Positions 18,424 through 27,080 of a stretch of 55,515 nt of DNA are shown piece after piece. Position 1 is the stretch's first letter, and the number at the start of each line of letters is the position of its first letter. This DNA comes from Bacillota bacterium. GTDB taxonomy: Bacteria; Bacillota; UBA994. Position numbers and translations under genes: made by a program. The stretch spans positions 1 to 55,515 of the forward strand of contig WSXW01000012.1 in assembly GCA_009773495.1 (NCBI GenBank). The letters are read 5' to 3'. The notes under the pieces are model-generated. The model was not told where the DNA came from. It saw nothing but the letters and a program-made list of their open reading frames with translations, and searched no databases.

Positions 18424-19169
18424 ATTAACTCCACCGGACAGTGATCTGACCCCATAATATGCGGGTGAATATCTGCTTGAAGTAGCCTATCTTTGAGTCG
18501 CTCCGAGGTACAGAAGTAATCGATGCGCCAGCCGATATTTCTTTCGCGGGCGTTGGCAAAGTACGACCACCAAGTATAGGCTCCCTCTCGGTCGGGGTAG
18601 AAGTGGCGGTAAGAGTCGATGAAACCGCTCTCTAGGAGCATTGTGAACTTAGCTCTTTCTTCATCGGTGAAGCCGGCGTTGCGGCGGTTGGTCTTGGGGT
18701 TTTTGATGTCTATGTCCTTATGAGCAACGTTGAAATCGCCACAAAAGACTACTGGCTTATGAGCGTCGAGAGATCTTAGGTAATCCCGAAAACAGTCATC
18801 CCACTCCATGCGGTAGTCTAAGCGTGCTAGACCACGTTGCGAGTTAGGCGAATAGGAGTTAACTAGGTAATAGTCTTCGTACTCCAAGGTGATTAGGCGC
18901 CCTTCTTGGTCATGGGCCGGGATATTGAGGCCGTAGCTGACGTTAATTGGTTTAACCTTAGTAAAGACAGCGGTACCGGAATACCCCTTTTTCTCGGCGT
19001 AGCTATAGTATTGATCGTAGCCTTCCATGAGTAGCTCGATCTGACCAGCGGATATCTTGCTCTCCTGAATGCTAAAGATGTCGGCGTCGGCCTGGTTGAA
19101 GAAATCTAGAAAGCCCTTGTTTACACAGGCACGAATGCCGTTGACGTTCCACGAAATTAGCTTTGTCAT
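18399..19169 (-). CDS. xth: Exodeoxyribonuclease III (AP endonuclease)
   Basis: 256 residues from the ATG at 19169 (GAGGAG upstream; an in-frame ATG at 19202 is poorer). Motifs of the Xth family are present: LISWNVNGIRA, IQESKIS (catalytic Glu), YSPNSQ, CGDFNVAHKDID, and the C-terminal GSDHCPVEL with the catalytic Asp-His. It acts in base excision repair. Family members usually stop soon after the last motif; here the tail IMGSGLTF is encoded by the direct repeat at 18392-18423, which seems to have replaced the native end. Confidence 0.94.
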   Translation of the reverse strand: MTKLISWNVNGIRACVNKGFLDFFNQADADIFSIQESKISAGQIELLMEGYDQYYSYAEKKGYSGTAVFTKVKPINVSYGLNIPAHDQEGRLITLEYEDYYLVNSYSPNSQRGLARLDYRMEWDDCFRDYLRSLDAHKPVVFCGDFNVAHKDIDIKNPKTNRRNAGFTDEERAKFTMLLESGFIDSYRHFYPDREGAYTWWSYFANARERNIGWRIDYFCTSERLKDRLLQADIHPHIMGSDHCPVELIMGSGLTF

Positions 19170-19328
19170 TTGACCGCTCCTCACCTTATGTTTCTTCATC
19201 ACATTTCGCCGAATGGTCGCTAATTCCCTGCCAAAAGGTAAGTGGGAAAAGGGAAAGTGGGCAGATATGGAGAATATAGTCTCGAATCCTTAACGGAAGG
19301 GAATGCTTACCAAAGAGGGGGTGCGAAT

Positions 19329-19535
19329 GTGAAAGAAATGTCGCTGTCGGAAATCACCAATAGAGTAAATAGCTCTCCTAAGCAGCGTCAGTTTGCCCCA
19401 CGTCGTGGTGGAAGGCCCCGCGATCCTGTAGAGCAACGCCTTCTGGATGATATCAGCAGACGTAGGTGGCAGGAAGCCGTGACGAGCGGTAAGGTCATTA
19501 TGCGCAGCCCAAGGGAGTGGTACTATGAACTCTAA
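19329..19535 (+). CDS. Small protein partner of a nucleotidyltransferase
   Basis: About 68 residues from the GTG at 19329 (AGAGGGGG upstream; the frame is open to 19242). The sequence (EMSLSEITNRV, then RRGGRPRDPVEQRLLDDISRRRW) is basic in the middle and not clearly homologous to a named domain. Its stop overlaps the start of the nucleotidyltransferase fragment, the layout of a toxin-antitoxin pair; an antitoxin or DNA-binding role is an inference only. Confidence 0.5.
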   Translation: MKEMSLSEITNRVNSSPKQRQFAPRRGGRPRDPVEQRLLDDISRRRWQEAVTSGKVIMRSPREWYYEL

Positions 19536-19985
19536 AGATAGGCTGGCAGCACTCAAAGGCCTGGAGATGCCCACTTTTGAGTTATTCCTCAGGGTGATGG
19601 CCATCATTACTGAGAGCAGCCAAAACGCGGGCCTGCTTCCGATAGTAGTTGGTGGGCACGCAGTTAGTCTATATAGCATTGGTTTCATGAGAAACTCAAT
19701 GTGGTAATTGAGGTACCAGACCGCCAGCTCGCGGGCAGCATGGACAAGGTAATTAGACTAGACCTTGGAGATGTTGGGTATGTATTTGTCATTGGAGTAG
19801 AGGACCTCATCCTTGATAGGTTGCGGGCCTGCGTTTACTGGAAATCCTCTGTTGATTGCGAATGGGCGCAAAGACTTTACTTGGTTCATCAGGAGGCGAT
19901 TGATGCCGACTATATCAACAAGCAAATAGATAAAGAGATCGGCGTACTGGATATAAGAAGAATCTTTGATACCTGGATATCTTAA
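19525..19985 (+). pseudogene. Nucleotidyltransferase (toxin-like), internally deleted
   Basis: The first part (to VVGGHAVSLYSIGF) and the last part (FHEKLNVVIEVPDRQLAGS to FDTWIS) both look like a minimal nucleotidyltransferase of the AbiEii/DUF6036 type, but they lie in different frames joined near 19685. The segment that normally holds the Asp-x-Asp metal site is missing. About 150 residues remain where an intact family member would be near 190. The product should be inactive. Confidence 0.75.
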
Positions 19986-19989
19986 AACA

Positions 19990-20024
19990 ACAGAGCGCGA
20001 GTGGGGTTACCCCTCGCGCTCTGT
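19990..20024. terminator. Bidirectional terminator between convergent genes
   Basis: Stem ACAGAGCGCGA/TCGCGCTCTGT with an inner GGGG-TTA-CCCC, located just after the nucleotidyltransferase stop and 12 bp before the end of the convergent amidohydrolase gene. T-rich on the plus side (TTCTTGGTTTATT). Confidence 0.85.
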
Positions 20025-20036
20025 TCTTGGTTTATT

Positions 20037-21455
20037 CTAGTGCAGCTGGTGCAGTGGTGGTTTGTGACCTTCCGGCAGTGGAGTCTTATACTCTCTGCCT
20101 TTTACCGATTGCGCAAATTCGATTTTGGCCTTGGCGACTAGTTCAGCGTCTTGCAGGAACTTCAGGGCGCTGAGGCCTAGTACCTTAGCGGCGGTGAGCA
20201 TGCCCTTGTGGCCGATGCCCATGCCGGCGCAAGCGGTGTATTGCCAGGAGTGGCCGGGGGTTCCGAGGGCGTTGCAGGCGGCCATGAACTGAGCTGTAGG
20301 AGTGACCCAGCTGACGTCACCGACATCGGTGGAGCCTGCAGCTACTTTGCCGTAGTCGTGGGGCTCGGTAACTAAGTCCATAAGGTATTTGCCTTCGACA
20401 TCTACGCCGACTCGGTCTTTCATGTTATCCACCATGGTCTGATAATGCCCAGGCGGGTAATTAGCAGCCATGTGGCGGGCGAATTCTACATCCTCTGCCG
20501 TGAACTGAGGCGCTCCCGCCGTACGAAAAGCATCCATCAGGACATCGCCTACCACATGGTTGTGCAATGTGTTGTAGCAACCCGTTAAGAACTCGATGTC
20601 AAAGGTGGTCTCGGTCATCATAGCTGCACCCTCAGCTACCTTAATGAGGCGTGCATATATCTCGTCGACCTGTTTACGTTTTGGCGCCCGCACGTAATAC
20701 CAGACCTCGGCCACAGGGGGCACGATATTGGGCTCTCCGCCACCATTAGTGATTACATAGTGTAGTCTGGCATCTTGCACGATATGTTCGCGCAAGTAAT
20801 TGGCGCCTACGTTCATTAGTTCAACGGCGTCTAGCGCACTGCGACCGCTCTCAGGGTCGCCTGCGGCATGGGAGGAACGGCCGTGGAAGGTGAACTTGGC
20901 GGAATTCATGGCTAAAGAGCTAGCAGCCCAAAGGGTGTTTAGAGAGCTCGGGTGCCAGGTTAGTGACACATCGACATCGGCGAATAAACCATCGCGCACC
21001 ATAAAGACTTTGCCCACTAATGTTTCTTCGGCGGGGCAGCCGTAGTAACGAATGGTTCCCGAGAGCCCGTGCGTTACCATGGTCTCTCTTACGGCTACGG
21101 CGCCGCCTAAGGCACCTACTCCGAGTAGATTATGGCCGCAGCCATGCCCGGCAGCGCCGGGTTTTGCGGGGACTTTCTCGAAATGAGTCTTTTGGGACAA
21201 GCCTGGCAAGGCGTCATACTCACCCATAATAGCGATTACTGGCTTGCCGCTGCCGAAGCTGGCCACAAAGGCGCTGGGCATGCCGGCGACGCCTTCTTCG
21301 ACGGTAAAGCCATGCTGCTTAAGCGTGTCAATAAGGGCCGCTGCCGATTTGTGCTCGTGCAGGCCTACTTCTGCTAACTCCCAAATGTGGTCGCTGAGCT
21401 TAACGAGATTGCCCGCGTTGCTGCTGATCCAGTGAAGAATTGTTTGGTTGTGCAT
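20037..21455 (-). CDS. M20 family amidohydrolase, AbgB-like
   Basis: 472 residues, the size of p-aminobenzoyl-glutamate hydrolase subunit B and related amidohydrolases. Metallopeptidase motifs are visible: GEYDALPG, GHGCGHNLLG (metal His), CPAEET (Glu ligand/base), and SSHAAGDPESGRSALDAVE. It probably hydrolyses an amide such as an aminobenzoyl-glutamate or acyl-amino acid in the cytoplasm; the substrate cannot be read from sequence. TTAGGAGG precedes the ATG. It stands as a single gene with its own terminator. Confidence 0.88.
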   Translation of the reverse strand: MHNQTILHWISSNAGNLVKLSDHIWELAEVGLHEHKSAAALIDTLKQHGFTVEEGVAGMPSAFVASFGSGKPVIAIMGEYDALPGLSQKTHFEKVPAKPGAAGHGCGHNLLGVGALGGAVAVRETMVTHGLSGTIRYYGCPAEETLVGKVFMVRDGLFADVDVSLTWHPSSLNTLWAASSLAMNSAKFTFHGRSSHAAGDPESGRSALDAVELMNVGANYLREHIVQDARLHYVITNGGGEPNIVPPVAEVWYYVRAPKRKQVDEIYARLIKVAEGAAMMTETTFDIEFLTGCYNTLHNHVVGDVLMDAFRTAGAPQFTAEDVEFARHMAANYPPGHYQTMVDNMKDRVGVDVEGKYLMDLVTEPHDYGKVAAGSTDVGDVSWVTPTAQFMAACNALGTPGHSWQYTACAGMGIGHKGMLTAAKVLGLSALKFLQDAELVAKAKIEFAQSVKGREYKTPLPEGHKPPLHQLH

Positions 21456-21569
21456 TTTTATGCCTCCTAAAATTTAAGTAGAGTTACACATGGGAGTCCT
21501 CTCGCGCCCTATCGCATCCGCAGTGTAGGGACACATAGCAGATGGCCTAGCCGAAATGCGTCCTCGTGT

Positions 21570-22403
21570 TTAACTTTTGGCCCTCTCTACGAGTAACCCA
21601 ATCATAAGCTCTGGTTCTTTATTGAAGAAAGCATTAATAGTGGCCACTTGTTCATTAGTTAAGCCCCATAAGAGCTTAAACTCACGGTCACCCTTATAAA
21701 AATCTGCCGTGAGCACTATCCCCACTAGAGGGCCTTCTGGGTTGCCTACAAAAATATCCTGTTCCGTGTCGTCCCAGCCCATGATTTCTGGTAAATACCC
21801 GTAGTCGACAGGATAGATGATATTACTATAACGTGGATGTTCGCTACCTGCAGGGCGATCGATTAGCCAACCCCTCTCTTTAATTAGGCCCTCCCAAAAC
21901 TCCCACGGGAAGGTCTGAGCAGATACCTCGCGCGAAGCGGCAAGACGGAAGAGACCAAGATACTTGTCCAAAAAGCCATTGAAGGGGAAACCGCCTTTTT
22001 CGGCTTTCTCACGCAATCTGACTAACTCATGGCTGGCCCTGTAATGCAAATCCTGCGGATAGTTGTACATGGCAGCATTTTCTTGAAACTTCTCTTCGTT
22101 GGCTGTCTGCCAGTTACCCCGCCCATCACCTACCACGGCTAAATCTAAGTCCACAAACTCAATCAGGTCGTTGACGTGCTCAATTGGCATAATGACCTTG
22201 CAGTAAAAGGTAGGTTCGTTACCTCCTTGCACCTTCACTTGCACATAAAACCATTGCCCCACGGGGAAAAGGCTATAAGTCCCTAGCCCAGTGGCTGTCT
22301 GTTCGCGAACCATGAAATACTCAAGCGTACGTGCAATGAGCACAGCACTCTTTTCCTCATGTCTGTACCCACCATACTTGAGCGCCCGCACCCTTACCCG
22401 CAT
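21570..22403 (-). CDS. DUF402 domain fused to pyrophosphatase-like domain
   Basis: 277 residues from the ATG at 22403 (AGAGGTG upstream; GTG at 22412 is an alternative). Residues 1 to about 140 resemble DUF402/FomD-type nucleoside phosphate hydrolases (ending in VDLDLAVVGDGRGNW). The C-terminal 100 residues resemble a soluble inorganic pyrophosphatase: IIYPVDYGYLPE, DDTEQDIFVG and DREFKLLWG. I infer a two-step or regulated nucleotide/pyrophosphate hydrolase. The two assignments are by motif only; either half could be degenerate. Confidence 0.65.
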   Translation of the reverse strand: MRVRVRALKYGGYRHEEKSAVLIARTLEYFMVREQTATGLGTYSLFPVGQWFYVQVKVQGGNEPTFYCKVIMPIEHVNDLIEFVDLDLAVVGDGRGNWQTANEEKFQENAAMYNYPQDLHYRASHELVRLREKAEKGGFPFNGFLDKYLGLFRLAASREVSAQTFPWEFWEGLIKERGWLIDRPAGSEHPRYSNIIYPVDYGYLPEIMGWDDTEQDIFVGNPEGPLVGIVLTADFYKGDREFKLLWGLTNEQVATINAFFNKEPELMIGLLVERAKS

Positions 22404-22573
22404 ATCTAGCACCTCTAATCTTTCCTTTGAGGAGACTTTCCATAGGAGAGAGGCAAAGTCCTTCGCCCAAAAGAAGGTTTTGATAAAAAAATGGAGAAAA
22501 AGATTAGCAAGCTTTGTTGGCGTTCTGCTTAAATTATGGATAGCGGTAAAACTCGAGAGGATGGTGTCAATTT

Positions 22574-23173
22574 ATGAGTCATAAACATGTACTACCTGAG
22601 CTCCCCTATGCCTATAATGCCTTAGAGCCTCACTACGATGAGGCGACCCTAAAACTACACCATAGCAAACACCACCAAGCCTATGTTGATGGGCTTAATA
22701 AGGCTGAAGAAAAGCTCAGTGAGGCTAGATCCACGTTAGATTTCTCGTTGATTAAGCATTGGGAGCGTGAGATTGCCTTCCACGGCAGTGGTCACTTACT
22801 CCATTCGCTTTTCTGGTCTAATATGTCTCCCCCTGGTGGAGGAGAGCCCACTGGACTGCTCATGGAAGACATAAGCACTAACTTTGGTTCTTTTGAGGCC
22901 TTTAAGAAGCAATTTAGTGCGGCTGCCGCAGCTGTCGAAGGGTCGGGCTGGGCTTTGCTGGTCCACTCTAAGGAGTTTAAGGGCCTACGCGTCCTGACCA
23001 TCGAGAAGCATCAGGATGTGAGCCTAATCGGGGCTATTCCGCTACTAACCGTCGATGTGTGGGAACATGCCTATTATCTTAAGTACCAGAACCGCCGGGC
23101 TGATTGGATTGCTGCTTGGTGGAACCTGGTCAACTGGAACGACGTACAGAATAAACTGAGCAAGTGCAAGTAA
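22574..23173 (+). CDS. sodA: Superoxide dismutase, Fe/Mn family
   Basis: 199 residues, standard length. Metal ligands are visible: His29 in LKLHHSKHHQAYV, the second His in FHGSGHLLHSLFW, and Asp/His in VDVWEHAYYLKY. The protein converts superoxide to peroxide in the cytoplasm, in keeping with an aerotolerant anaerobe. It is divergent from the DUF402 gene. Whether the metal is Fe or Mn cannot be decided by eye. Confidence 0.96.
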   Translation: MSHKHVLPELPYAYNALEPHYDEATLKLHHSKHHQAYVDGLNKAEEKLSEARSTLDFSLIKHWEREIAFHGSGHLLHSLFWSNMSPPGGGEPTGLLMEDISTNFGSFEAFKKQFSAAAAAVEGSGWALLVHSKEFKGLRVLTIEKHQDVSLIGAIPLLTVDVWEHAYYLKYQNRRADWIAAWWNLVNWNDVQNKLSKCK

Positions 23174-23204
23174 CTACTATAAGGGAGGGGGTCACCTTTT
23201 CCAC

Positions 23205-23250
23205 CACATTAAAGGCCTAGGGTCTACTCAGACCCTAGGCCTTTAATGTG
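23205..23250. repeat. 21-bp perfect inverted repeat between sodA and nth
   Basis: Left arm 23205-23225 and right arm 23230-23250 are exact reverse complements (core AAAGGCCTAGGGTCT), with a 4-nt loop. The right arm is inside nth and encodes its last codons; the left arm is outside. It probably ends both convergent transcripts, but no T-tract follows on either side. Confidence 0.9.
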
Positions 23251-23859
23251 CATACACTCAGCTTGCAGCGGACAGGCATCGCAGTTGGGACGCTTGGCAG
23301 TGCACATGCGTCTGCCGTGCCAAATCAACAAATGATGCCCTGGCCCCCAAAGCTCACTTGGTAAGACTGCGGTTAAATCCTTTTCAACTGCATCAGGAGT
23401 GGTTCCCGAGGCCATCCCCAGACGGCGGGCCACCCTGAAGACATGGGTATCAACAGCCATGGCAGGAATACCGAAAGCGTTATAGCCCACGACATTAGCT
23501 GTTTTTCTCCCAACTCCAGGCAGCTCCTGCAGGTGGTCTAAGTTTGCTGGCACTGCGCAGTCATAAAGCTCGCATAGCTTCTGGCAACAGGCGATAATAT
23601 TTTTAGCTTTGCTGCGGAACAAACCACAAGATTTGATAAGTTTCTCTAGTTCTTCCTGAGACACAGCCCCTAAATCTGCGGCTTGTGGGTACTTAGCAAA
23701 CAGTAGGGGGGTCACTTTATTGACCCGTTCATCTGTACACTGGGCCGAAAGTATAGTGGCGATTAGTAGCTGAAACGGATTGGCATAAACGAGCTCGCAA
23801 TGGGCATCGGGATATAGCTCTTGCAGTGACGCAACGATGATTTGCCAGTTAGCAGGCAT
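23224..23859 (-). CDS. nth: Endonuclease III (DNA glycosylase/AP lyase)
   Basis: 211 residues. The helix-hairpin-helix ELPGVGRKTANVV carries catalytic Lys119, and Asp137 follows in VDTHVFRVARRLG. The C-terminus has the 4Fe-4S pattern Cys-x6-Cys-x2-Cys-x5-Cys (CTAKRPNCDACPLQAEC). It removes oxidised pyrimidines in base excision repair. GGAGGCCTCCC precedes the ATG. Its last codons form one arm of the 21-bp inverted repeat. Confidence 0.97.
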   Translation of the reverse strand: MPANWQIIVASLQELYPDAHCELVYANPFQLLIATILSAQCTDERVNKVTPLLFAKYPQAADLGAVSQEELEKLIKSCGLFRSKAKNIIACCQKLCELYDCAVPANLDHLQELPGVGRKTANVVGYNAFGIPAMAVDTHVFRVARRLGMASGTTPDAVEKDLTAVLPSELWGPGHHLLIWHGRRMCTAKRPNCDACPLQAECMHIKGLGSE

Positions 23860-23877
23860 GGGAGGGCCTCCTTTCCT

Positions 23878-24030
23878 AAAGCGCTTTCCGCTTGCCGCTT
23901 TCTTAAGAGCGCCCTATCGCATTACTCTGTAATGCTGTCGGATACTAGATAGCTGAGAGCGGATAGCGCTCCGTCATGTGCTAGCGCAACTATGCGTAAC
24001 GCAACGCGCACGCGGTTACACTACCTGCGG
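23878..24030. repeat. Intergenic sequence with dispersed repeat motif
   Basis: Carries AAGCGCTTTCCGCT followed by GCCGCTTTC, found again near 35299. The rest is a chain of short imperfect inverted repeats (for example GCGCCCTATCGCAT, also seen near 21507). No gene is evident; this looks like a degenerate dispersed intergenic repeat. Confidence 0.5.
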
Positions 24031-24042
24031 GAGTGATTATAC

Positions 24043-24621
24043 TTGATTTTAACGAGAGATTTTTACTATGGCAAGGATACGCTTGAGATATCGCGTTTAT
24101 TGATAGGCAAGATTTTAGTGCATGAGTCTCCTGCGGGGAAAACTACGGGTCGAATCGTAGAGGTTGAGGCTTACTGTGGTAACCCAGACGACCCTGCCTG
24201 CCACGCAGCCAAGGGTAAGACTAAGCGCAATGAAGCGATGTTCGGGGAACCAGGTCACGCCTACGTGTACTTCACCTACGGCATGCATACCTGTTTTAAC
24301 GTGGTGGTACAGGATGCCAATGTAGCTGATGCGGTGCTGATCCGCGCGCTTGAGCCAATTGATGGATTAACGTTAATGCAGCGCCGCCGTGGCGTTAGCG
24401 ATAAGAGGCTGCTATGCAGCGGCCCGGGCAGGCTATGCCAGGCATTTGACATTACCCTTTCTCATAAAGGCGCTGACTTGACTACCCCGCCTCTATATAT
24501 AATTGACGATGGTTACGTGCCTGCCGAGCTCGTAGCTACACCGCGCATCGGGATCTCCCAGGCTAAGGAATTGCCATGGCGCTTTTATGAGGCTGGGAGT
24601 GCATTTGTGTCGCGGTGGTGA
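24043..24621 (+). CDS. mpg: 3-methyladenine DNA glycosylase, AAG/Mpg family
   Basis: 192 residues from a TTG start at 24043 behind GCGGGAGTG. Family motifs are clear: [20 protein letters not shown], with the catalytic Glu, and [16 protein letters not shown]. It excises alkylated and deaminated purines. With nth immediately upstream (divergent) and exonuclease III and an AlkA homolog elsewhere in the window, base excision repair is well represented here. Confidence 0.94.
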   Translation: MILTRDFYYGKDTLEISRLLIGKILVHESPAGKTTGRIVEVEAYCGNPDDPACHAAKGKTKRNEAMFGEPGHAYVYFTYGMHTCFNVVVQDANVADAVLIRALEPIDGLTLMQRRRGVSDKRLLCSGPGRLCQAFDITLSHKGADLTTPPLYIIDDGYVPAELVATPRIGISQAKELPWRFYEAGSAFVSRW

Positions 24622-24783
24622 CGCGAGCGTTGCCGCCTCCGCTTGCTGTGTAGAGACATCAGCCATCAGGAGACCGTTAACTCCGTTCCACTATGCTCTG
24701 CGTACCGTGTACGACCGTTACACTAGGAACTAGGAACCACACCCGCGCACCTCCCCCACTCCCGCTGAATATAATAGAGCGGG

Positions 24784-25074
24784 GTGATGCGTAAAATGGA
24801 TTGGAGAGCAAAAATAGGTGCGGATATACTGCAGCAATTAGATGGTAAATCGCGTGGTAGGCTTAGTGTAATAGTGCAGCACGACTTAGGCCCTACTTTG
24901 CCCAGGAGACTCCAAGGATTACGGATTAAGAAGACTATGCCTTGTATCTCGGCTTTTTCTGCAGAGCTTTTTGCTAATGAGATCGCATTTTTGGCTAAAA
25001 ACAAAGATATCCGCTATATCTCCAGCAACAGACCCGTATCATCCGGAAACAACCTCACCGTCCGCTTCAGCTAG
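24784..25074 (+). CDS. Stand-alone peptidase inhibitor I9/propeptide-like protein
   Basis: Up to 96 residues (GTG 24784 or ATG 24787 or 24799). The middle and end (RGRLSVIVQHDLGP, then ISAFSAELFANEIAFLAKNKD and IRYISSNRPV) have the beta-alpha-beta pattern of the subtilisin propeptide, including the usual 'Y-I-x-x-x-R-x-V' ending. No catalytic S8 domain follows: the frame ends and a terminator comes 15 bp later. It could be a free inhibitor or chaperone of a peptidase encoded elsewhere, or a remnant of a truncated peptidase gene. No signal peptide is evident. Confidence 0.6.
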   Translation: MMRKMDWRAKIGADILQQLDGKSRGRLSVIVQHDLGPTLPRRLQGLRIKKTMPCISAFSAELFANEIAFLAKNKDIRYISSNRPVSSGNNLTVRFS

Positions 25075-25088
25075 TTGGGCACAAAGTA

Positions 25089-25118
25089 GGGGCTGATTCA
25101 CATTTGCGAATCAGCCCC
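25089..25118. terminator. Bidirectional terminator
   Basis: GGGGCTGATTC/GAATCAGCCCC with an 8-nt loop, followed by a T-rich tract on the plus strand, between the convergent ends of the I9-like gene and tagO. Confidence 0.9.
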
Positions 25119-25130
25119 TTAGATTTATGA

Positions 25131-26075
25131 TTATTTATTTGCAAACATGAGAACTAAAGCGGTGAGAGAAAAGCAGATGCTAATGAGGTACATTACCAAT
25201 ACTGTTTGGCGATGGCTGAGTCCCGCCTGTAATAGTCTATGGTGGGCATGTCCTTTGTCCGCCACGTATACTGGTTTACCACTTAGGAGCCGACGTACGA
25301 TGTTAAACACAGTATCTGCAATGGGTAATCCCAATACGATGATGGGAATTAAAAGTCCCACCAAGGTCGCCGACTTAAAGGCTCCTTCGACCGATACTGC
25401 CGCCAGCATGAAGCCTAAGAAATACGCCCCGGCATCGCCCATAAACATGCGAGCTGGATTAAAATTAACCCTAAAGAAAGCAGATGTAACGCCAACCAAT
25501 ACTAGTGATACCAACAAAGTAGTAGGTTGACCCATAAAATATGATACTACGGCCATTGTGAGAGCAGCAATGTTCACCAGCCCACACGCCAGCCCATCCA
25601 ACCCATCCATAAAGTTGATGAGGTTAGTTACACCGACGACCCAGGCTACTGTTACGACCAGACTCACTAAATCAGGCAGGTATACTAAACCTCCAGTAAA
25701 AGGGTTAGAGAGGAATTGCACTTTAACACCAGCTGAAAATAGTAAGATGGCAGCAAAGATCTGACCTATAAACTTAGGCCCTGCCGCCAAATCTCCGCCC
25801 CGGCTCTTGATAAAGTCATCCACAAAACCCACCGCAAAAGCGACGGTTCCCCCTAAAGACACACCTATAAGTAATCTCCGCTCTATGGGCAGTAACCAGA
25901 CTGCTAACAACACACCAGCCCAAATAGCAGCTCCCACAAAAGGCATAGGAGTCTGATGCACCTTGCGTGCATTGGGTTTATCCACAATGCTGTAACTCAT
26001 GGATAGGTTATATACCGGCGGTATAACGGCTGTGACAATAAGGAAGGCACCCAGTAGAGCTATTAAGTTTAACAA
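25131..26075 (-). CDS. tagO: Undecaprenyl-phosphate GlcNAc-1-phosphate transferase (TagO/WecA)
   Basis: Polytopic membrane enzyme that starts teichoic acid or other cell-wall glycopolymers by loading GlcNAc-1-phosphate on the lipid carrier. Motifs: FVDDFIKSRG, NLINFMDGLDGLACG, MFMGDAGAYFLGF and the cytoplasmic HAHHRL. About ten hydrophobic segments. A TTG start at 26075 follows GGGGTGAT and gives 314 residues; the ATG at 26108 has no ribosome site but is possible. It is the last gene of a minus-strand run with the prenyl-lipid enzymes. Confidence 0.93.
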   Translation of the reverse strand: MLNLIALLGAFLIVTAVIPPVYNLSMSYSIVDKPNARKVHQTPMPFVGAAIWAGVLLAVWLLPIERRLLIGVSLGGTVAFAVGFVDDFIKSRGGDLAAGPKFIGQIFAAILLFSAGVKVQFLSNPFTGGLVYLPDLVSLVVTVAWVVGVTNLINFMDGLDGLACGLVNIAALTMAVVSYFMGQPTTLLVSLVLVGVTSAFFRVNFNPARMFMGDAGAYFLGFMLAAVSVEGAFKSATLVGLLIPIIVLGLPIADTVFNIVRRLLSGKPVYVADKGHAHHRLLQAGLSHRQTVLVMYLISICFSLTALVLMFANK

Positions 26076-26188
26076 TATATCACCCCGTTTTAGTCCTTGC
26101 ACTATCATATTAGGGTCGTGTCACCTTGTCCAGCGGATTTTAATGGGTTTAACAAATACTTAATTCTTCATACACCCACAAAAGTCCT

Positions 26189-27079
26189 CTAGTACAAGAT
26201 TTCAATGATAATCGCTACCGAGATACCAAGAAGCAGAACTTGGTCAATCTGCGCTAGCAGTCTTCTATGAGACAAGTTTACACTCAGGCTGATGGCAGTA
26301 GCAATGGTGCACGCGATTCCCAACACGTACATCCTAGTGAAAATAGACAACGCCACTACTAAAAGCCAATAACTGGCCGGGACATAACGTGGATCCCATT
26401 TGAGAGCGGCGAAATAGGCCGGGGTAGTGAACTTAGGTGGGGTTGCCGTAAGGTCGGCCTCGATGTCTGAGAGATGATGAAACATCAGGTGGCCCACTAA
26501 CACCAAGGCAGTGATAAACATGGGTAACCAATCGCCAGCTTCAAGAGGTTGCCCCCCAGAGGCCGACACGTTGGCGAGCCATCCACAGGCTACTAATGCT
26601 GGTACTACCGCCAGCCATTCTGCTACCACAGGGTGGTAGGCTAACATGAGCGGCGGTAAACTATAAAATAGTGCAGCGAAGACGGCTATTGCGCCTCCCA
26701 GTAAGGCCTGACTACCTATCCTTAAGTACAATAGCGCCATTAGGATTAGGCCTAGCAAGGATGCTACGCCCATGCCGTTCCACATGCTGTCGAAAGCTAG
26801 GTAACCTTCGGGTATGACCCTACTGCCGCCACTAAATAAACCGGGCGAGTTACGATCAGTGCCAGTATTCCAATCAACATAGTCATTCGCACTATGCGCA
26901 AGTAATCCGTGGCACACTATGCCGCTGTTTAAAACTAAAAAAACAGCCCAATAATCAAGTGATGCCCACGAGCTGTGTTTGGCAGCTATGGACACGCCTA
27001 CAAACGTTGTTACCCCCACCCAAGTTAAGGTGGGAAATAGGCGCATTAAACGCAACCACGCCAACATTCGTTTCTTCAT
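26189..27079 (-). CDS. menA: UbiA-family prenyltransferase, MenA-like
   Basis: 296 residues with eight or so membrane segments. Both Asp-rich motifs of the UbiA family are present: NDYVDWNTGTDRNSPG and HHLSDIEADLTATPPKFT. Its start lies 2 bp from the stop of the polyprenyl diphosphate synthase, so it most likely attaches that polyprenyl chain to the naphthoquinone ring in menaquinone synthesis. Other UbiA acceptors are possible, so the symbol is provisional. Confidence 0.8.
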   Translation of the reverse strand: MKKRMLAWLRLMRLFPTLTWVGVTTFVGVSIAAKHSSWASLDYWAVFLVLNSGIVCHGLLAHSANDYVDWNTGTDRNSPGLFSGGSRVIPEGYLAFDSMWNGMGVASLLGLILMALLYLRIGSQALLGGAIAVFAALFYSLPPLMLAYHPVVAEWLAVVPALVACGWLANVSASGGQPLEAGDWLPMFITALVLVGHLMFHHLSDIEADLTATPPKFTTPAYFAALKWDPRYVPASYWLLVVALSIFTRMYVLGIACTIATAISLSVNLSHRRLLAQIDQVLLLGISVAIIIEILY

Positions 27080-27080
27080 T

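Noticed and set aside
23205-23250. Classical rho-independent terminator for sodA or nth
   Set aside because: The stem is strong but neither exit strand has a T-run, so I list it as an inverted repeat of uncertain role.
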